Assembly (NCBI GenBank): GCA_013398175.1
Contig: VZRZ01007419.1
Location: 269,224-333,223 of the forward strand
DNA length: 64,000 nt
Direction: 5' to 3'
From: Climacteris rufus
Lineage: Eukaryota; Chordata; Aves; Passeriformes; Climacteridae
Shown: positions 50,856 to 63,814 of the stretch, one piece after another
Numbering within the stretch: the stretch's first letter is position 1
Layout: the number at the start of each line of letters is the position of its first letter
Position numbers and translations under genes: made by a program
The notes under the pieces: model-generated
What the model was told of the DNA's origin: nothing
Database searches by the model: none
The model's input: only the letters and a program-made list of their open reading frames with translations

Positions 50856-53769
50856 TTTAGGCAGTGGCTAGTTTGCTATTTTTGTATTAATCTACATCAG
50901 CTCCCAATGGCATGCAGCCCTATGGATGGTCAAAAGGACAGCAGTTCCAGGAATGAAGAGCAAACAGCCCCTGTTACCTAGCCACAGAAAATAGCAAAAG
51001 CAAGACAGCTTCATCCTTTCCCTTCAGGAAATTCTATCTTGGGAACTGTTACAGACCTCTAAAGGGAACAAAATCTGTCCTTTCATTAGAACAGGAAAAG
51101 ACAACAACCCCATTGACTGATACCTCTCTGATAAAAAGCAAAGCATGTTCTGTGTTTGACTACACTTCAAGAATTTTCCTTGATACCTTTAGTGAAACTG
51201 ACCCTGAAAAAAAGTGTAAATGAAATTCACATTCTAGTTTATGCCAAGTTTTGACCCCAGAACAGGCCCCACCATCTCACGTGGTGAAGCCGACATTCAT
51301 TTTTCTAAGAAGTCATATGTCACTGCCACCCGAGTCAAATGCTATACAGAAATTGGCATATTTAATAAAATGCCATTGAAAGAAATCCTAGTTAGAACAC
51401 TGCTAAACGACATGCCCAATTTCCAAACCAAAGTACTCATCTTCAGTCACTGGGTAACTACCTGGCACCAAAAAATGGCATTTCTATTAGAGCCATGCAT
51501 TCATCACTTCTATACTGGTTGAACACTGGAGTTCAGAGTGCAATTTCTGTGAGAGAGTTCAATAAAGTATAGCTGCTCAGGTGTTATGAATTCAACCTTG
51601 GCGCAAAGTTTCAGTAGTAGTAGTGCAGTCTTCTGTTCAGGGAGATTCTCATTTCATGAACAAACATCCTATTGACTTTTCTGTGAGATTTATGTAATTT
51701 GGGTCTGCCAAATCAGGTCTTCTGTATATATCTCTTAATGAACTAATTAAAAGAACAATTGTCATACCACTATGTAATATAGCAAGAAGAGGGGCCAGGC
51801 TCTGTGCCTTCTAAGCTAACAGGCACAAAAATCTGTAACACCTTTTAGCACAGTTCTGAATTTCCTCATTAGAAGAAATAACTGGGTTATATGAACTCCA
51901 CAAATAATAAGAGTTATGTATTTGAAAGGAACAAAAATCATATGTGTGTGGCATGCCTTCCTATGTATGAAAATCCAGTTGGATCAGAAGAGAAAAAAAA
52001 TAAAACAGTTTTGCAAACTTTACAGTCAGAGAAAACCAAAAAATAATATAGAAGTTTTCTAGCAATGCTTAAACCATCCTTGTAAAACAGAGCATACCAT
52101 TTTATTTCAAATCTCCTTTAAAACCTTGAAATGCATGACAACTTTAATATTAACCATATTGCCAACTTAAATTTCTTGCCCAAACTCACACAATTTCCAC
52201 CGTTTTATCTCGCTCATTATTTCCAGAACAAATACATTACAAAAATTGAGCAAGGTGTTCCTGGCAGTAAACAAATATTAAAAAAGCAAATTCAGTAAAG
52301 ATACTATGCTGATGAAGCCCCAGGCTACAGTTTTTGTGGAAAAGGAAAGCATAAATCTTTGCAACACTGTGTTCAAGAGAAAGCTGTTAAATACACTGAA
52401 GCTACCTAAATCCTGATAACTGGGTTCACTGAAATTCAGGGAAGTCCTGACTTTTCAGTTATGGAATAGGAGAAAGAACTCAGGACTGACTGAATTTAAC
52501 TGAGGTCCTAGAGATCACTTTTAGTAAGTCCATCGGGCTTTGGATAAGGATGTTAATGTGAAACCCACTTGGCAATCAACTATTTTTACTTTTGAAAAAA
52601 TTATTTTATTTCTATTTGCATATTTGTATATTAGTCTACCTTTTATGCATTTGTTAACATTTGATAAGGTCATTTCATTCTTATGGTTCTGTTTATTGTA
52701 ACTGTTCCTTGCATAAAAATTATTTATGCAGAATAATGATACTGTTTGAAGAATAACTCCAGAGAGCTATAGTTGAGGTTCTTCTCTAAAGGTGTGCAAG
52801 GTTATTACAATATTTCATTACCACAAAACAATACATCTTCAGATAGAGGCTGTATTAGCTTGTAATATTTCTTGTTACCATGCTACCAACTTTTGCCTGT
52901 AAAGCAATTTAATCACTTCCATATTGGTTATACATGAAATATTAGTGCTGTGCTTCATAGGGAACACCTCCTGAATTTTCATTACAATATAACTGTATTA
53001 CTTACAGAGTCAGAAAATCTATTTGTCTTTAAGCATGTCATTGCATCTCATTGAAAAATGTCTAGCCTAAGTTTTACTAGTTAAAAAAAGAAATAGTCTT
53101 CCAGTTTCATTATTTTCTAAACCCCACATGTCATCTCCATGGCTCTTTTAGTTATCTTTCATATTACTACTATTAGAACTGCTCAACTACTCTAAGTCTT
53201 TGTCTTTTGAGACAGAGAACAAATACAAAAACTTTAATATCCCATAAGATAACCTGGTACTTATACATCTAACATTACCTATATTCTTATCTAGCTACTG
53301 TATAGCAAAAGAAGCTAAGATTACAACAGTTTTTATTGTTTTAGATATGAAAGATGTGATCGTCTTCAAAAAAATCAACATTTTATTTTTCAACAACGAA
53401 AAAATATGAAAGTCAAATTATTTTCCTTCATTAAAATAGTCCATGAGATAACAAAGAAGAAATACTGTTATTAACACCGTGCCCTTCTTGACAAATCAGG
53501 CAAAAATGTCAGCCAGTGAGTTATGAAATCCTGGCACATAAGAACAAAACGTACAAAAAATGGAAGCAATTACAGAATTCTGAGATAGTACACAAGACAA
53601 CATAATGGATTAACAATTTAGACATGCATAAATACACATATACAGTATATTTAGATGATTTTTGAACTGAGAAATGCTGAAACTAAACGTCAGATCAGCA
53701 TTTTTATCATCACTTTGGAACTGCTAGACCAGCCTTTCAGTGTGAGATTGCACTCTGCAAGAGGAGTAG

Positions 53770-54060
53770 GCTGTCACAAAGCCACCTGACAGCTACTTGA
53801 GTCTGCAGCACACTCAGCACCAACACAAATGTGGTGCCACTGGCAAAGGCTCAGCCAGGGGACCAAGCTGTAGTACCCTTGAACTTCACCCACCCAAGCA
53901 AGTGCCACCAGGTACCCATGTATGTCCCTGCATCTGAGAATACCTTCTGACCCAGCAGATCTCACCCAGTGCTCCCAGTGGCTGTCTGGTGGCTGGGCCC
54001 AGCTAGTTCTGGCCATGCCATGTCCATAATGTGACTGAAACAGATCTGCCACATTCAGCC
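53770..54060. other. GC-richer block, possible unidentified repeat
   Basis: This stretch of about 290 bases is clearly richer in G and C than its surroundings and is open on the minus strand for 92 codons. The translation is rich in tryptophan, histidine and serine and has no recognisable domain. CpGs are almost absent, with CA/TG in their place, as in an old methylated repeat. It could be a decayed interspersed repeat or a non-coding element. I cannot name it. Confidence 0.3.
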
Positions 54061-57000
54061 AGGACTGCTCCTTTCATTATCTCTGGCCCCAGCAAATGTG
54101 CTCAGGTGTTCATAGCAGCAGGGAATCCAGGACTCAAACCTGACAATTGTCTCTGCTGTACCTGTCTCTGTAGAATCTTCTTAACTTGTTCTACAGATAA
54201 CTCAGTCTCAAAGACTGTAGAGAAACAAGTACTACCAAAAGCATTTGTACAAAACTGATGTCTAGTATTAACCATCGTACTTTTTATTCAGAGGCTGTTT
54301 CACCATACAAGATAGTAGTTGCCTCTTTTTACCTTACACACATGCTTTGTCTTTCAAAGAATTAGAAAACACTCTTTAAAATGTAACATCAGGTAGTATT
54401 TTTAATACAGCTGCTTGAAGCCATGTTGTTAAAACCATGACTAAAAATTATTTTCAAACAACTGCATTATTTGCATAAGTGGAACCTTGCTTACAGGTCA
54501 TATTGAACCAGTAACATAAAAATTGATACAGTTTGAAAGTCAGAAAAAAACCCCTATTTTTAAAAATTTTGGATAGATCTATGAAAGTTGGAAAAAAACA
54601 CATAGAACCCTTACTGGTATCTTGCTAGAAAGAATGAACAATAATTCTGAGTAATTCCAAAATATCAGGTCACATGTAGTCAAAAACACCTGAGCCCAAA
54701 AGGTCTTATACAAAAATTACAACAGGTCTGAGTCTTCATTTCACTGGCAATTGTACAAAGTGCCCAGGAATTGCTCAGATGTAACTGACTTGTTTGCTCC
54801 TGCCAGAAATCTCACTACAGAGCAATCACCTCAAACAAGTCTCTAGCAGTGAAAGGAAAGCATGCAGTAACTTGGCTGAGGGACCACTCAGCAAATAGGG
54901 ACATACTTTAGAGAAGACAAGACTGATTAGCACTTGTATGTTGCTTACTTTTACTGGGTTATAAAGAAATTTTCCTTTCTCTGAGTTTTCAAATTATGAA
55001 GGAGATGATATCCAGGTGACCTCAGCTGTGACACATTAACCAGTAATACATGACTTCCCCAGACATTGTGGTTAATATAGTAATATATCATTTAAAATTA
55101 TATTAAATGTGTGTGATGTAGCCCAGGCTAAAACTCCTATGCCTTGGTGCCTGCTTTTAAGTGGACCTGTGATCCCATGACAGCCAGCCAGAGTGATCTG
55201 CAATAACCCAGTCAGCAACAGTCAGGTGCCTCAGTCAAAAGCCACTGATGAAATGCAGCAGCAGGCAGATGCTCAGGGAAGTTTTTCCACCTCCAGGTGG
55301 GCTGCCTTTGTTCTGACACGTCCTTGCAGGGCAAACAGAACCTAGCAGAAGCCTACTGTGACAGTCTTCTTGTTGTATGATCCACCACTTCTGCTGCAGC
55401 ATCCATCTATTTTACTATGACTTGATGCATCACCTGATACTCAGTACAAGTGTAACATCTTCAGAGGAAAGCCTATTACTTTTGACTCGGTTATTTTCTG
55501 TAAATTTTTGAGTTGTTTTGCTGTGTCATTTTACATTGTACTTGCTGGAAAGAATTAATGAATTTTGTTTCAGAAAATTGGAATGAAAAAAAATGTCTGA
55601 AAGTGGACAGCTGATGCTATGACATGACTTTTCTCTCCCAAAACCTGCAGGTAAGCTTTTTGCTTTTACTACTAAATTCTCTTGCTACCTACTTTTGTCA
55701 TGATCGTGAAGCACTGTGTCAGATGATAAAGAGCAATTTTACAATGTGAGCTGCAGTACCAAAATCAGCTTGCAGGAGACGTCAGCTGGTATCAACACCA
55801 AATCTTAAAGAAAAAGAATTACTCTTTCTTCTCTGCAAAACAAAAACAATTAACAGTAAACATCTTATTTTGGATCTTCTCAACAGAGTTGAGAGTCTGT
55901 TTATGTTTGGAATTAACACAATAACAAGTATTTAACTTCCCTATTATAAATGAATATAAACAGTACAGAACTTCTACAAGTTAGTTCTTACTTTAACTGG
56001 TATTTTGTTTGATGCTTCTATGAGCGCTTCTTTTGTTCATGCACACACCTATCAAGAATTTTCATTTTCTCCTGAGAAATATTCAGAATAAGATACCCAT
56101 AATATGGTATTTCAATATTTCCTCCTCACTTGTTTGGACTAGGACATAATGTGTTGAATTCTACTTCCATTGACTTCTAATTTCATAAACTAGACAGAAT
56201 ATATAGATAAAACAACTTTTCCCCAGTAACAGTATATTTTCCATGTAAAATGTTTAGTATGATCCAACTTACAAAATCAGTAGCAGACCAGCTGCTCAAA
56301 TTCTATTCCAGACTTTTCTAGTCTATTTCAGTGCCTGATTAACCAATGGGAATGTTTGACTTTGTACAGTAATCTGAAATCTGCACATGAAAATTCCCAG
56401 CAAGGAGGCCAGTCTCTTCAGGGTTTGCAAAACATTTTCCACTTTAGTGCAACATAACAAAAGATTTGTGTAGAAGTATTATAGAGCAGAGTAGTAAAAC
56501 GCTCTTTAACAAACTGGTTGTGTGGAGGTGAATCCCAAGCAAGTAAACTTGAGACATCACACTGAACATGACCTATTTGCCACTAACTCGGTGAGAAACT
56601 TTAATTTGAAATTAACTCATGTGATGAAAACCTCATATATTTGAATCTTTCAGCCAACTTTTAGCAGTGCTGTTACTTCCTTGCTTATTTTAAGCAAATA
56701 CAGTAGCAAACTACATAGAATTTGGTTTATGATTACACTTGCGCCAAGATGCATTTTCTATGGCCTTTTAACAAAAATCTAGCATACTCAAAAGCTTGGC
56801 AAAAAGAAAAACTAGTGGATTTACCTCAAACTCTGAAATCCAAGTTAAATGTACTATTTTTCTACATGGAAAAATCCTGCAAATTCTGAAAGCTTTATGT
56901 AAACATTAATATAATAGATTTTTATACTGCAATGCCATGACTGTACTAATATCACTCTTACTAGCTGCCTAACAGACCTGATGAATTCCTGAGATTTAAA

Positions 57001-59299
57001 GTATCTTCTTAAAAAGCATACACAGAAGAAATGAACTTGTTTAGAATATTTTGTGGATGCCCACAACAACGTAGCTTCATTTACACTTACCATCGTACCT
57101 ACATCACAGTATGTTTTCCAGGGAAGAACATAGTAAAATTTGGCTGATGATTCTGAAGTATCTTATAAAAATGTTAGATGAATGATTGCACACTTCTTGA
57201 CACAAGAAGATATTGTCATAATTTAACAATGGAACACAAGTTCCACTTTTTACAATGACAGTCTGTTGAAAGCAGGTAAGTAGCACATGTGGCACTGCTC
57301 TATCAGTCTGCTGCTAAATGCTTTCAGCACAGACTCAACAATTACCATTAGCATGGCCTGGAAGTACTGGGGGAAAAGACTGTGCAGGCTGTACACTAAC
57401 AGTGTTCATGTCCATCCATGACCTCCTTGCAGGCTACCCTGAGCTCACTGTGCCACACTAATTTTGAGCTGCATCAGCCAATTGAAAGCTGACCGTGACT
57501 TTGCAGCTACTGTACACACGGACACGACTGTCATGAAGTAGTACTAGGTGGGTTTCAAGCACACCATGAAAATGGAACACACCAAAACCTTTTCCTTTGG
57601 CAAACTGCCTTGTCTTGGTTGCTACAGATTCCAGTAAACAGCACCCATTTAATACATCAGGAATCTTGACTTTAAAGCACCCATGACAAATATCAAGCAG
57701 TAGAAATATATTTGTTATATACTTGAATACATGCTAATTTGAAAAGCTGTTTTGGAAACCGTATTATAGTGCAAAACAAAATGAAAGAAGAATCCTATTG
57801 CTGCAACCAACTACAGTTGGTAACACAGTCTTTTGGACAACCAGATTTACACAGCAGATGACCTCATGAATGGATAGTAGAGCAGCTGGGGCCTTCAAAG
57901 GATATAAAATGTAATTCTTTAAGCTAAATATTTAAATTAACAAAGCAATAAGCTGCCTACTAAAATAGTCCTTCTGCCAAGTACTTGAACAACAATAAAT
58001 CAAGAAATAGAACAGCACTTCAGGCTGGGGTTTCACAAGCACATAAGGCCATTATTAACTGCTGCTATTCAACCATCTTGCTCTCTTGCATTTACCTTCA
58101 TAGTTCTACGTCCTCCCTTGCACATCCTTCGTAAGGTCTTCTGTGAAGCAGACTCAAACTGGCAGAAAGTGGGTTTCTGTCCTGTTTTGGCTTTTTAAAC
58201 CAGTGGCCAGGGGGAGGATCTTCTGCCAGACTTATGTGCTGAAGTAGTTCTGCAAAGGGTTAGGAAGGATGGAGTTACTGCGACTGGGAGAAGGGAAAAC
58301 AGGATCATCACAGACACGCTGCTGGAATCACAGTGCTGTGAAACCATTATTAAGTAACACTAAGTAGTAACACAGCACACTAATAATACATTTCTGATGT
58401 GTCTGTAACCTCACTTTAAATGCTGTTTGCAATGCAGCAGCTTTTATAAGTGACATGCTTTGAGTATCAAATGACTAGCCTGGTTTTGAACAAGGAACAT
58501 GAAGAGATCCTTTCTATATGGCAGGCTTCCAGCCTAACCTCTAATACAACTGGGAGGGAGGAGGGGAAGAGCTTTGGTTATTATTTTCATGTTACTATGA
58601 AATGTAGTTCGCAAATGGAAGGTGATTAATTAGATGGCATGAGAGTTAAGACTGTTATATAGTGAATCCATAGAGAGGCTAGGAAAGCATTAAAGTTATT
58701 TGAGTAAATGTCGCTTTGCAGTCCAGTATTTTTAAAACCTTCTTTGGTTTTAATTAAGATAATTTTAACAGCAATCAACGTGGATCAAATACTATATACC
58801 ACTATTCTCAGTTCCCCATTCAGTGCAGTTGGAGTAAGTGCTATGAATGGCATTTTTCAGAGCTTTCTTTCTATTTTATCTGGTCTGGATTTCTGGACAC
58901 AGCATTAACCTGTTAGTCTTATGAGCTCATGTTTACTGAGGTTTAAAAAAAAAACAACAAAAGAACAAAGCTTGTATTATGTACAAATAATTTTTAATTC
59001 TATGAATGCCCTTGTCTGATATGCCACAACATTTTTATTCCTCTCTGACATCAGAAATACATGCAAAAAAACCTCATAAGGAATTATACTCTTGGCAAAA
59101 TTAAGACAAAAACAAGCAGTTGCCTTTGAGCAAAGCACTAATGCCATCATGATGGTAAAGAGCTCCAGAAGCACCGTGCAGGACTCAAGAGTGGACAAAA
59201 AGATGACAAATGAGTTCAGTGCAGATATACGTAAGCTAATACATCTCATGGAAAATAATCTCAGTCACATACACACCATATTGACAATTGACTGGAGAA
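54061..59299. other. AT-rich non-coding sequence, no gene recognised
   Basis: No gene was recognised. Less AT-rich patches lie at 55140-55380 and 57300-57600 without coding potential. The sequence at 59090-59299 may belong to the CR1/L3-like element that follows, but I could not align it to a known block. Confidence 0.5.
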
Positions 59300-60035
59300 A
59301 AAACATTCAGAAGTCATTATTGACAGATCCCTAGAATTAACGGTACAACAGCAACAAAAAACCCTAGCAAAACACTGGGCATCATGAGGAAAGGCATTGA
59401 GAAGAACACAGAGCACATTTATACAACCTTGGTCCACCCACATCTCAAGTAGTTCTGGTCTCTGCATCTCAAGGACAGACTCTAGTAGAGAAGGGCAAAC
59501 AAAATATCAAAAGGATGGAGTGCTTGCCTTAGAAAAAGAGACTTGAGGGGCTCTTCAGTTAGAAAAGAAGACTGAAGCAAGATATGATCAATCAAAGCAT
59601 GAAGATGGTAAATAAACTAACATGAAGCTTGTGCTTGCTAAATCCTCCAGTAATAGAACTAAGGGACCTTTAAGAAAGCCAGCACATTAGTTTACAAAGA
59701 TTAAAGTGCTTCTTTACAATGCTAGTAGTAAGCTTCTGGAACTTGCTGCCACAGGAGGTTGTGGAGATAATAAAGCATGCATCAGCAAGCTTCAAAAAGA
59801 CAAGTTCTTGGTCTGCAGGTCCACAAATGGGCTCTAAAAACACCGAGCAGATATGTACCTACCATACCTAATATGAAAAATGAGTATGCACGAAGAGCCC
59901 AAGGGAATAGCTACATAAAATGGTTGGGTTTGTGTACAGCCCCTAAGGGCACCCCTTAATGGCACTGCTGGAGACCAAACCCTGAGTATGGAGGTCCATT
60001 GGTCTGATCCAGCAGAGCTTTTCTGATGTTCTTTC
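59300..60035 (+). mobile_element. Ancient CR1/L3-like LINE 3' fragment
   Basis: Conceptual reading of the plus strand in shifting frames gives VIIDRSLELTVQ, then LGIMRKGIEKNTEHIYTTLV and HPHLK, a stop, FWSLHLKD, and SKGWSACLRKRDLRGSSV. These correspond to the CR1-clade ORF2 C-terminal blocks (LGxIRKGIExKTE, LVHPHLEYCVQFW, LFSLEKRRLRGDL). Near 59738-59770 the typical WNLLPQEVVE block follows. The 3' end at 59985-60035 has a GGTCTGATCCAGCAGAGCTT-type terminus followed by repeated TTCTGATGTTCTT units, as in L3/CR1-L3 elements of sauropsids and mammals. Multiple stops and frameshifts show it is far older than the other CR1 copies here. The 5' edge is uncertain and may reach to about 59090. Confidence 0.8.
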
Positions 60036-63000
60036 TGATGTTTCTTTAGTACCTTCTATTAAGCTCTGAAATAAACCATCAAGTTACACCCCTACTTCTT
60101 ATCCACTTTGAAAGATAGAGGTCAGATTTGAATAACAGGAGTCCTTCAGTATAAACTCCAAAACACAACATCCCATGCTAAGCAATAAATTAGTACTATA
60201 TCTTTAAACAAAAATAAAGGTCAGACCCAGGAGGAAATATTTGCATTACTCCAGCCACTGTGACCCCAAAAAGACACAGATGTTGTTCCACAGCAGGATC
60301 AGCTATTTCAGTGAAACTGAAGCCACCTGCTGAGGGACAAAAGAAACAAACATCAGCCCCTCAAACAGCTGAGCTGCAGAACTGCTCAAAGGGAAGCAAG
60401 GTTAGGCATATAAGTCATTCACATTTTTCTAAAGCAAGTCTCAAAAGATAGTAAGAGTTAAAGCCTACTGGTAATCAGATGGCAGTCTTTAAAAACTGAG
60501 TGCAAAAGCCAGTATATATAAGGTGTCTTCAGCCCTCATCTACAGAAATTGTTTATACATTAAATAGGCATATTATAATTGCAATATTTTGAGACTACTG
60601 GTAATACAGAACACCTGCAAAGGGAGAAGGTATGCTGGCAACACTCCATAGGAATGAATAAATGTAGCTCAACAGAATTCTCCCATGGTTTCAGCTATAT
60701 AGCATTTTCTTCGTTCACTGCACTCTTTACCATTAGCTCCCTCACCAGTATTTGGTAGCTTCTTGTTATTCAGATGCAAAAAATGCATATTTACGTACTT
60801 CATAAATTTATGTAGTGATACATTAAATTATACACTTATATATGCATTAAATGATACTTTTTAATTCTTAATGGAATAATAAAGTACAATTTTGATGAAT
60901 AACTATTGCAGATATCTAGATTATTTCCATTAGTTTGGGAGTTTAAATTGAGAGCTACAAAAATCAGAATGCAGGAGGGTTAAAAAGAGTGTCTACTCCC
61001 CTCTACACATGCAATACCTGGCAATTTTATATTTTAGGTTGTGATACAAGAAGAGGGGCTTGCTTGTAAATGAGATTTGTAATTCATTGTCACACCTTGA
61101 TTCATCTCTGTATTAATAGTAGCCACAAGCACACCCAACACTCTTGTACAGCCTTTCTTTTTCCTGGAGGTACTCAGCAAAGCTGACTTCTGCTACCAAC
61201 AAACCTGAGTCTATCAGTCAAAGAACAACCTGCCTATCTTTGCCTCTCTCTCTCTGTTGAAGAGCTGTGTTCTCAGCACCAGGAGCTGATTTCCTGTTTA
61301 AGAGTATCTTTTCTAAGTTCCTTGCAAGGCATTCACAGGAGACACAGGCGCTCAAGCAGAGCACTCTTGGTCTTTATACCCATGGCACTGTCAGGCAGCA
61401 GCAGATACTGTCACCATTTGGAAACACCTGAGGCCTGTGAGTAAGCGACAAAGGGAACACTTGGATGCTGAGGCATTTTATACTTCTGTTTATCTAGATT
61501 TCTGCAGAGCTGCCATACACCAGCATTTAGACTTGCTCTTTTTGATGGAGACAAAGCTACAATTCCCTATTTTAACTGCAGTTCAAAAACAGCATTAGCT
61601 TTTCCAAAAAGATCAATGTACCACTTGCATGATCTAATGCAACCAGGAGATAGATAATTCATTCATCTTTTCCATGAGCTTCTGCAAATCTTCAGTGGTT
61701 CATCTGCATGTACACATGTACTTATTTCTGAAACATACTTAATTCTAAATAGCATACTTGTTTTCCCTAGCTGTATCAAAAGAAATAGTTTTTCTACTAG
61801 TCATGGCAAATTACATCAGTAATATTCTAGTATCCATCTTTATCTATTTAACTAAATAAGCAGCAGGTTAGAAAACATGACAGAACTGACTGCTTCAGTT
61901 CCAGATTTCTTATTATATTACATACAGTGATACTGCCCTGTAAAAATTACTACTACAAAAGCAGCTTAGGAAAAGCCAAGATATCTCTGAGTGTTGTTTT
62001 GGTTGGGAGGCATACAGATGAACTAATTTTCTTTTTATATAGAAGAAAAACATGAAAAGCAAGCTAAAAATTTCTGAAACTTCTGCATTCTCCTCTAACT
62101 TTTAACAAGGTATAAGTGTTATATAATGATAATACTTATGAATATTAATAAGTCTACGGCTGATTAATATTTTTAACAAGTAAATACTTAATACACTTAT
62201 ATTGACTTTAGTGGTGGAATAATTGCTGCTCCAAAGAAGTTCATTACTTACAAGCAGACAAAGAAGAGAAATAAACACTGAATTGAGCACCCTCCTGAAA
62301 CGACAGAATTGAAATATTTTGATGTTTTAGAAAAGATTTCCTCAGAATTGTGCATGGGAAAAAAGTAGTTAAGCCAAAGATTGGCTATGTAGCAAGTACA
62401 CTGACATTCTCCTGTATGTCCTCTTGGGAACAACCCCGGTGAAATGATTGTCACTCATGTGCTGAAGGTTCTACAGTTTACCAATTAACAAACTAAATTT
62501 TTATATTAAAATTTGGTGTCACTCACAAGGGAGGGTGGGGGAAAAGCTTAGTGTCTTCAGCCTGTAATCTACAAAAATTCCACTGCTCTCTTCTACAAAA
62601 TGACCACAAGAACTTGGGATTTTCTTTCCTAAAAAAGCACATAAGGAAAACAGGGGTGATGTTATGAGGCAGACGAGCACAACTGAGTGCAACTTGGACA
62701 TTGCATCATGACTATGCACAACATACTTGGATGAGGATTGTTCTCTAAATTAATCTAAAATACTCTGATGACATTGAATCCAGTTAACTAAACAAGGTTT
62801 CTAAAAAACTGATTTGACAATATGACATTTGCTGAATCTATATAGATCTATCTAGAATCAGTGATGTACAAGGACTGAAATTTCACTAGCAATATATATT
62901 CTGTCCAAAATGTTATTTAGTGGGTAAGTATGCAGGGAGAGAACAATATTTAACCTGTATCAGCTATAAATTCCACACCTCAAATCTTTTACACTTACTT

Positions 63001-63814
63001 GTGCCTTTCCCACAGCTGCAAAAATGGGCTTCAGCTCCCCAAAGCAGAACATGTATGCGTAACAATGGTGTTTGCACTGGTTATTCACCCTTGCATCTGT
63101 CAGGATCTAAAACAGTTCTGAAAACACGTTATGCATCACGTGATTGAACACGTCCCTATAACTAACTAATCAGAATACTCTATCAAGAAAGAGCGAACAA
63201 GATCAATACACTCCTAGAAAGTAGAAAAGGAAGCTTAAAGCTACAGAAGAGCAAAAAAAAAAAAAAAAACCAAATCAAAATAAATGCTCTTTACATTTTC
63301 TGCAGTCAGTGCTTCTTAATGTTTAAAATGCCCAACCCAACACATGCAAAATCACCAACAGATAACTGGACCTATTTTCTCTCCAACTGTTAATTGTGGA
63401 TGCTATCCTGCTTCTTCCTAAATCAACGTCAAAACTCGTCTTTATTTCCATGACTGGAGGATCAGGTCCTTCATCACAAAGTCTGGCAACATCCTGGCAG
63501 ATTCCTTTAAATGTTATATAATCAAGATGCTTAATGTTCACAACGACATATATAAAGAGCATCTAAAGGCTGTTTTTATCTAAATAAACAAGATTTGACA
63601 ATATTTCAAAGCCTTCCAATATTATCTATTATCACTAAAAATACAGTAGGTTGAAGAACAATGGACATGAATGCATAGGGATAAACGGGATTTCATCTTT
63701 CTAATTCCTCCGACTCAATAGCCAGTGGTCGTGTATCAACCATCATCGTCGCACTTAGTTTTAAAATAACTTTTCTTTGACCTAACTGTGTTAACAACTT
63801 TAAGATCCAGTCTG
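60036..63814. other. AT-rich non-coding sequence, no confirmed gene
   Basis: No gene could be confirmed. An A17 run lies at 63253-63269. A 12-bp region about TATAGATCTATC at 62841-62852 is near-palindromic. A minus-strand frame at 63323-63562 (79 codons) has protein-like composition and lies near the CpG island edge. It is discussed as a finding because splice sites are not convincing. Confidence 0.5.

Larger units (their letters stand above)
47112..53769. other. AT-rich non-coding sequence, no gene recognised
   Basis: No exon, RNA gene or further transposon was recognised. Two small perfect duplications (48158-48207 and 50826-50855) are listed separately. A plus-strand frame of 93 codons at 51241-51522 and one of 96 codons at 49484-49774 have no known motif. 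Confidence 0.55.
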
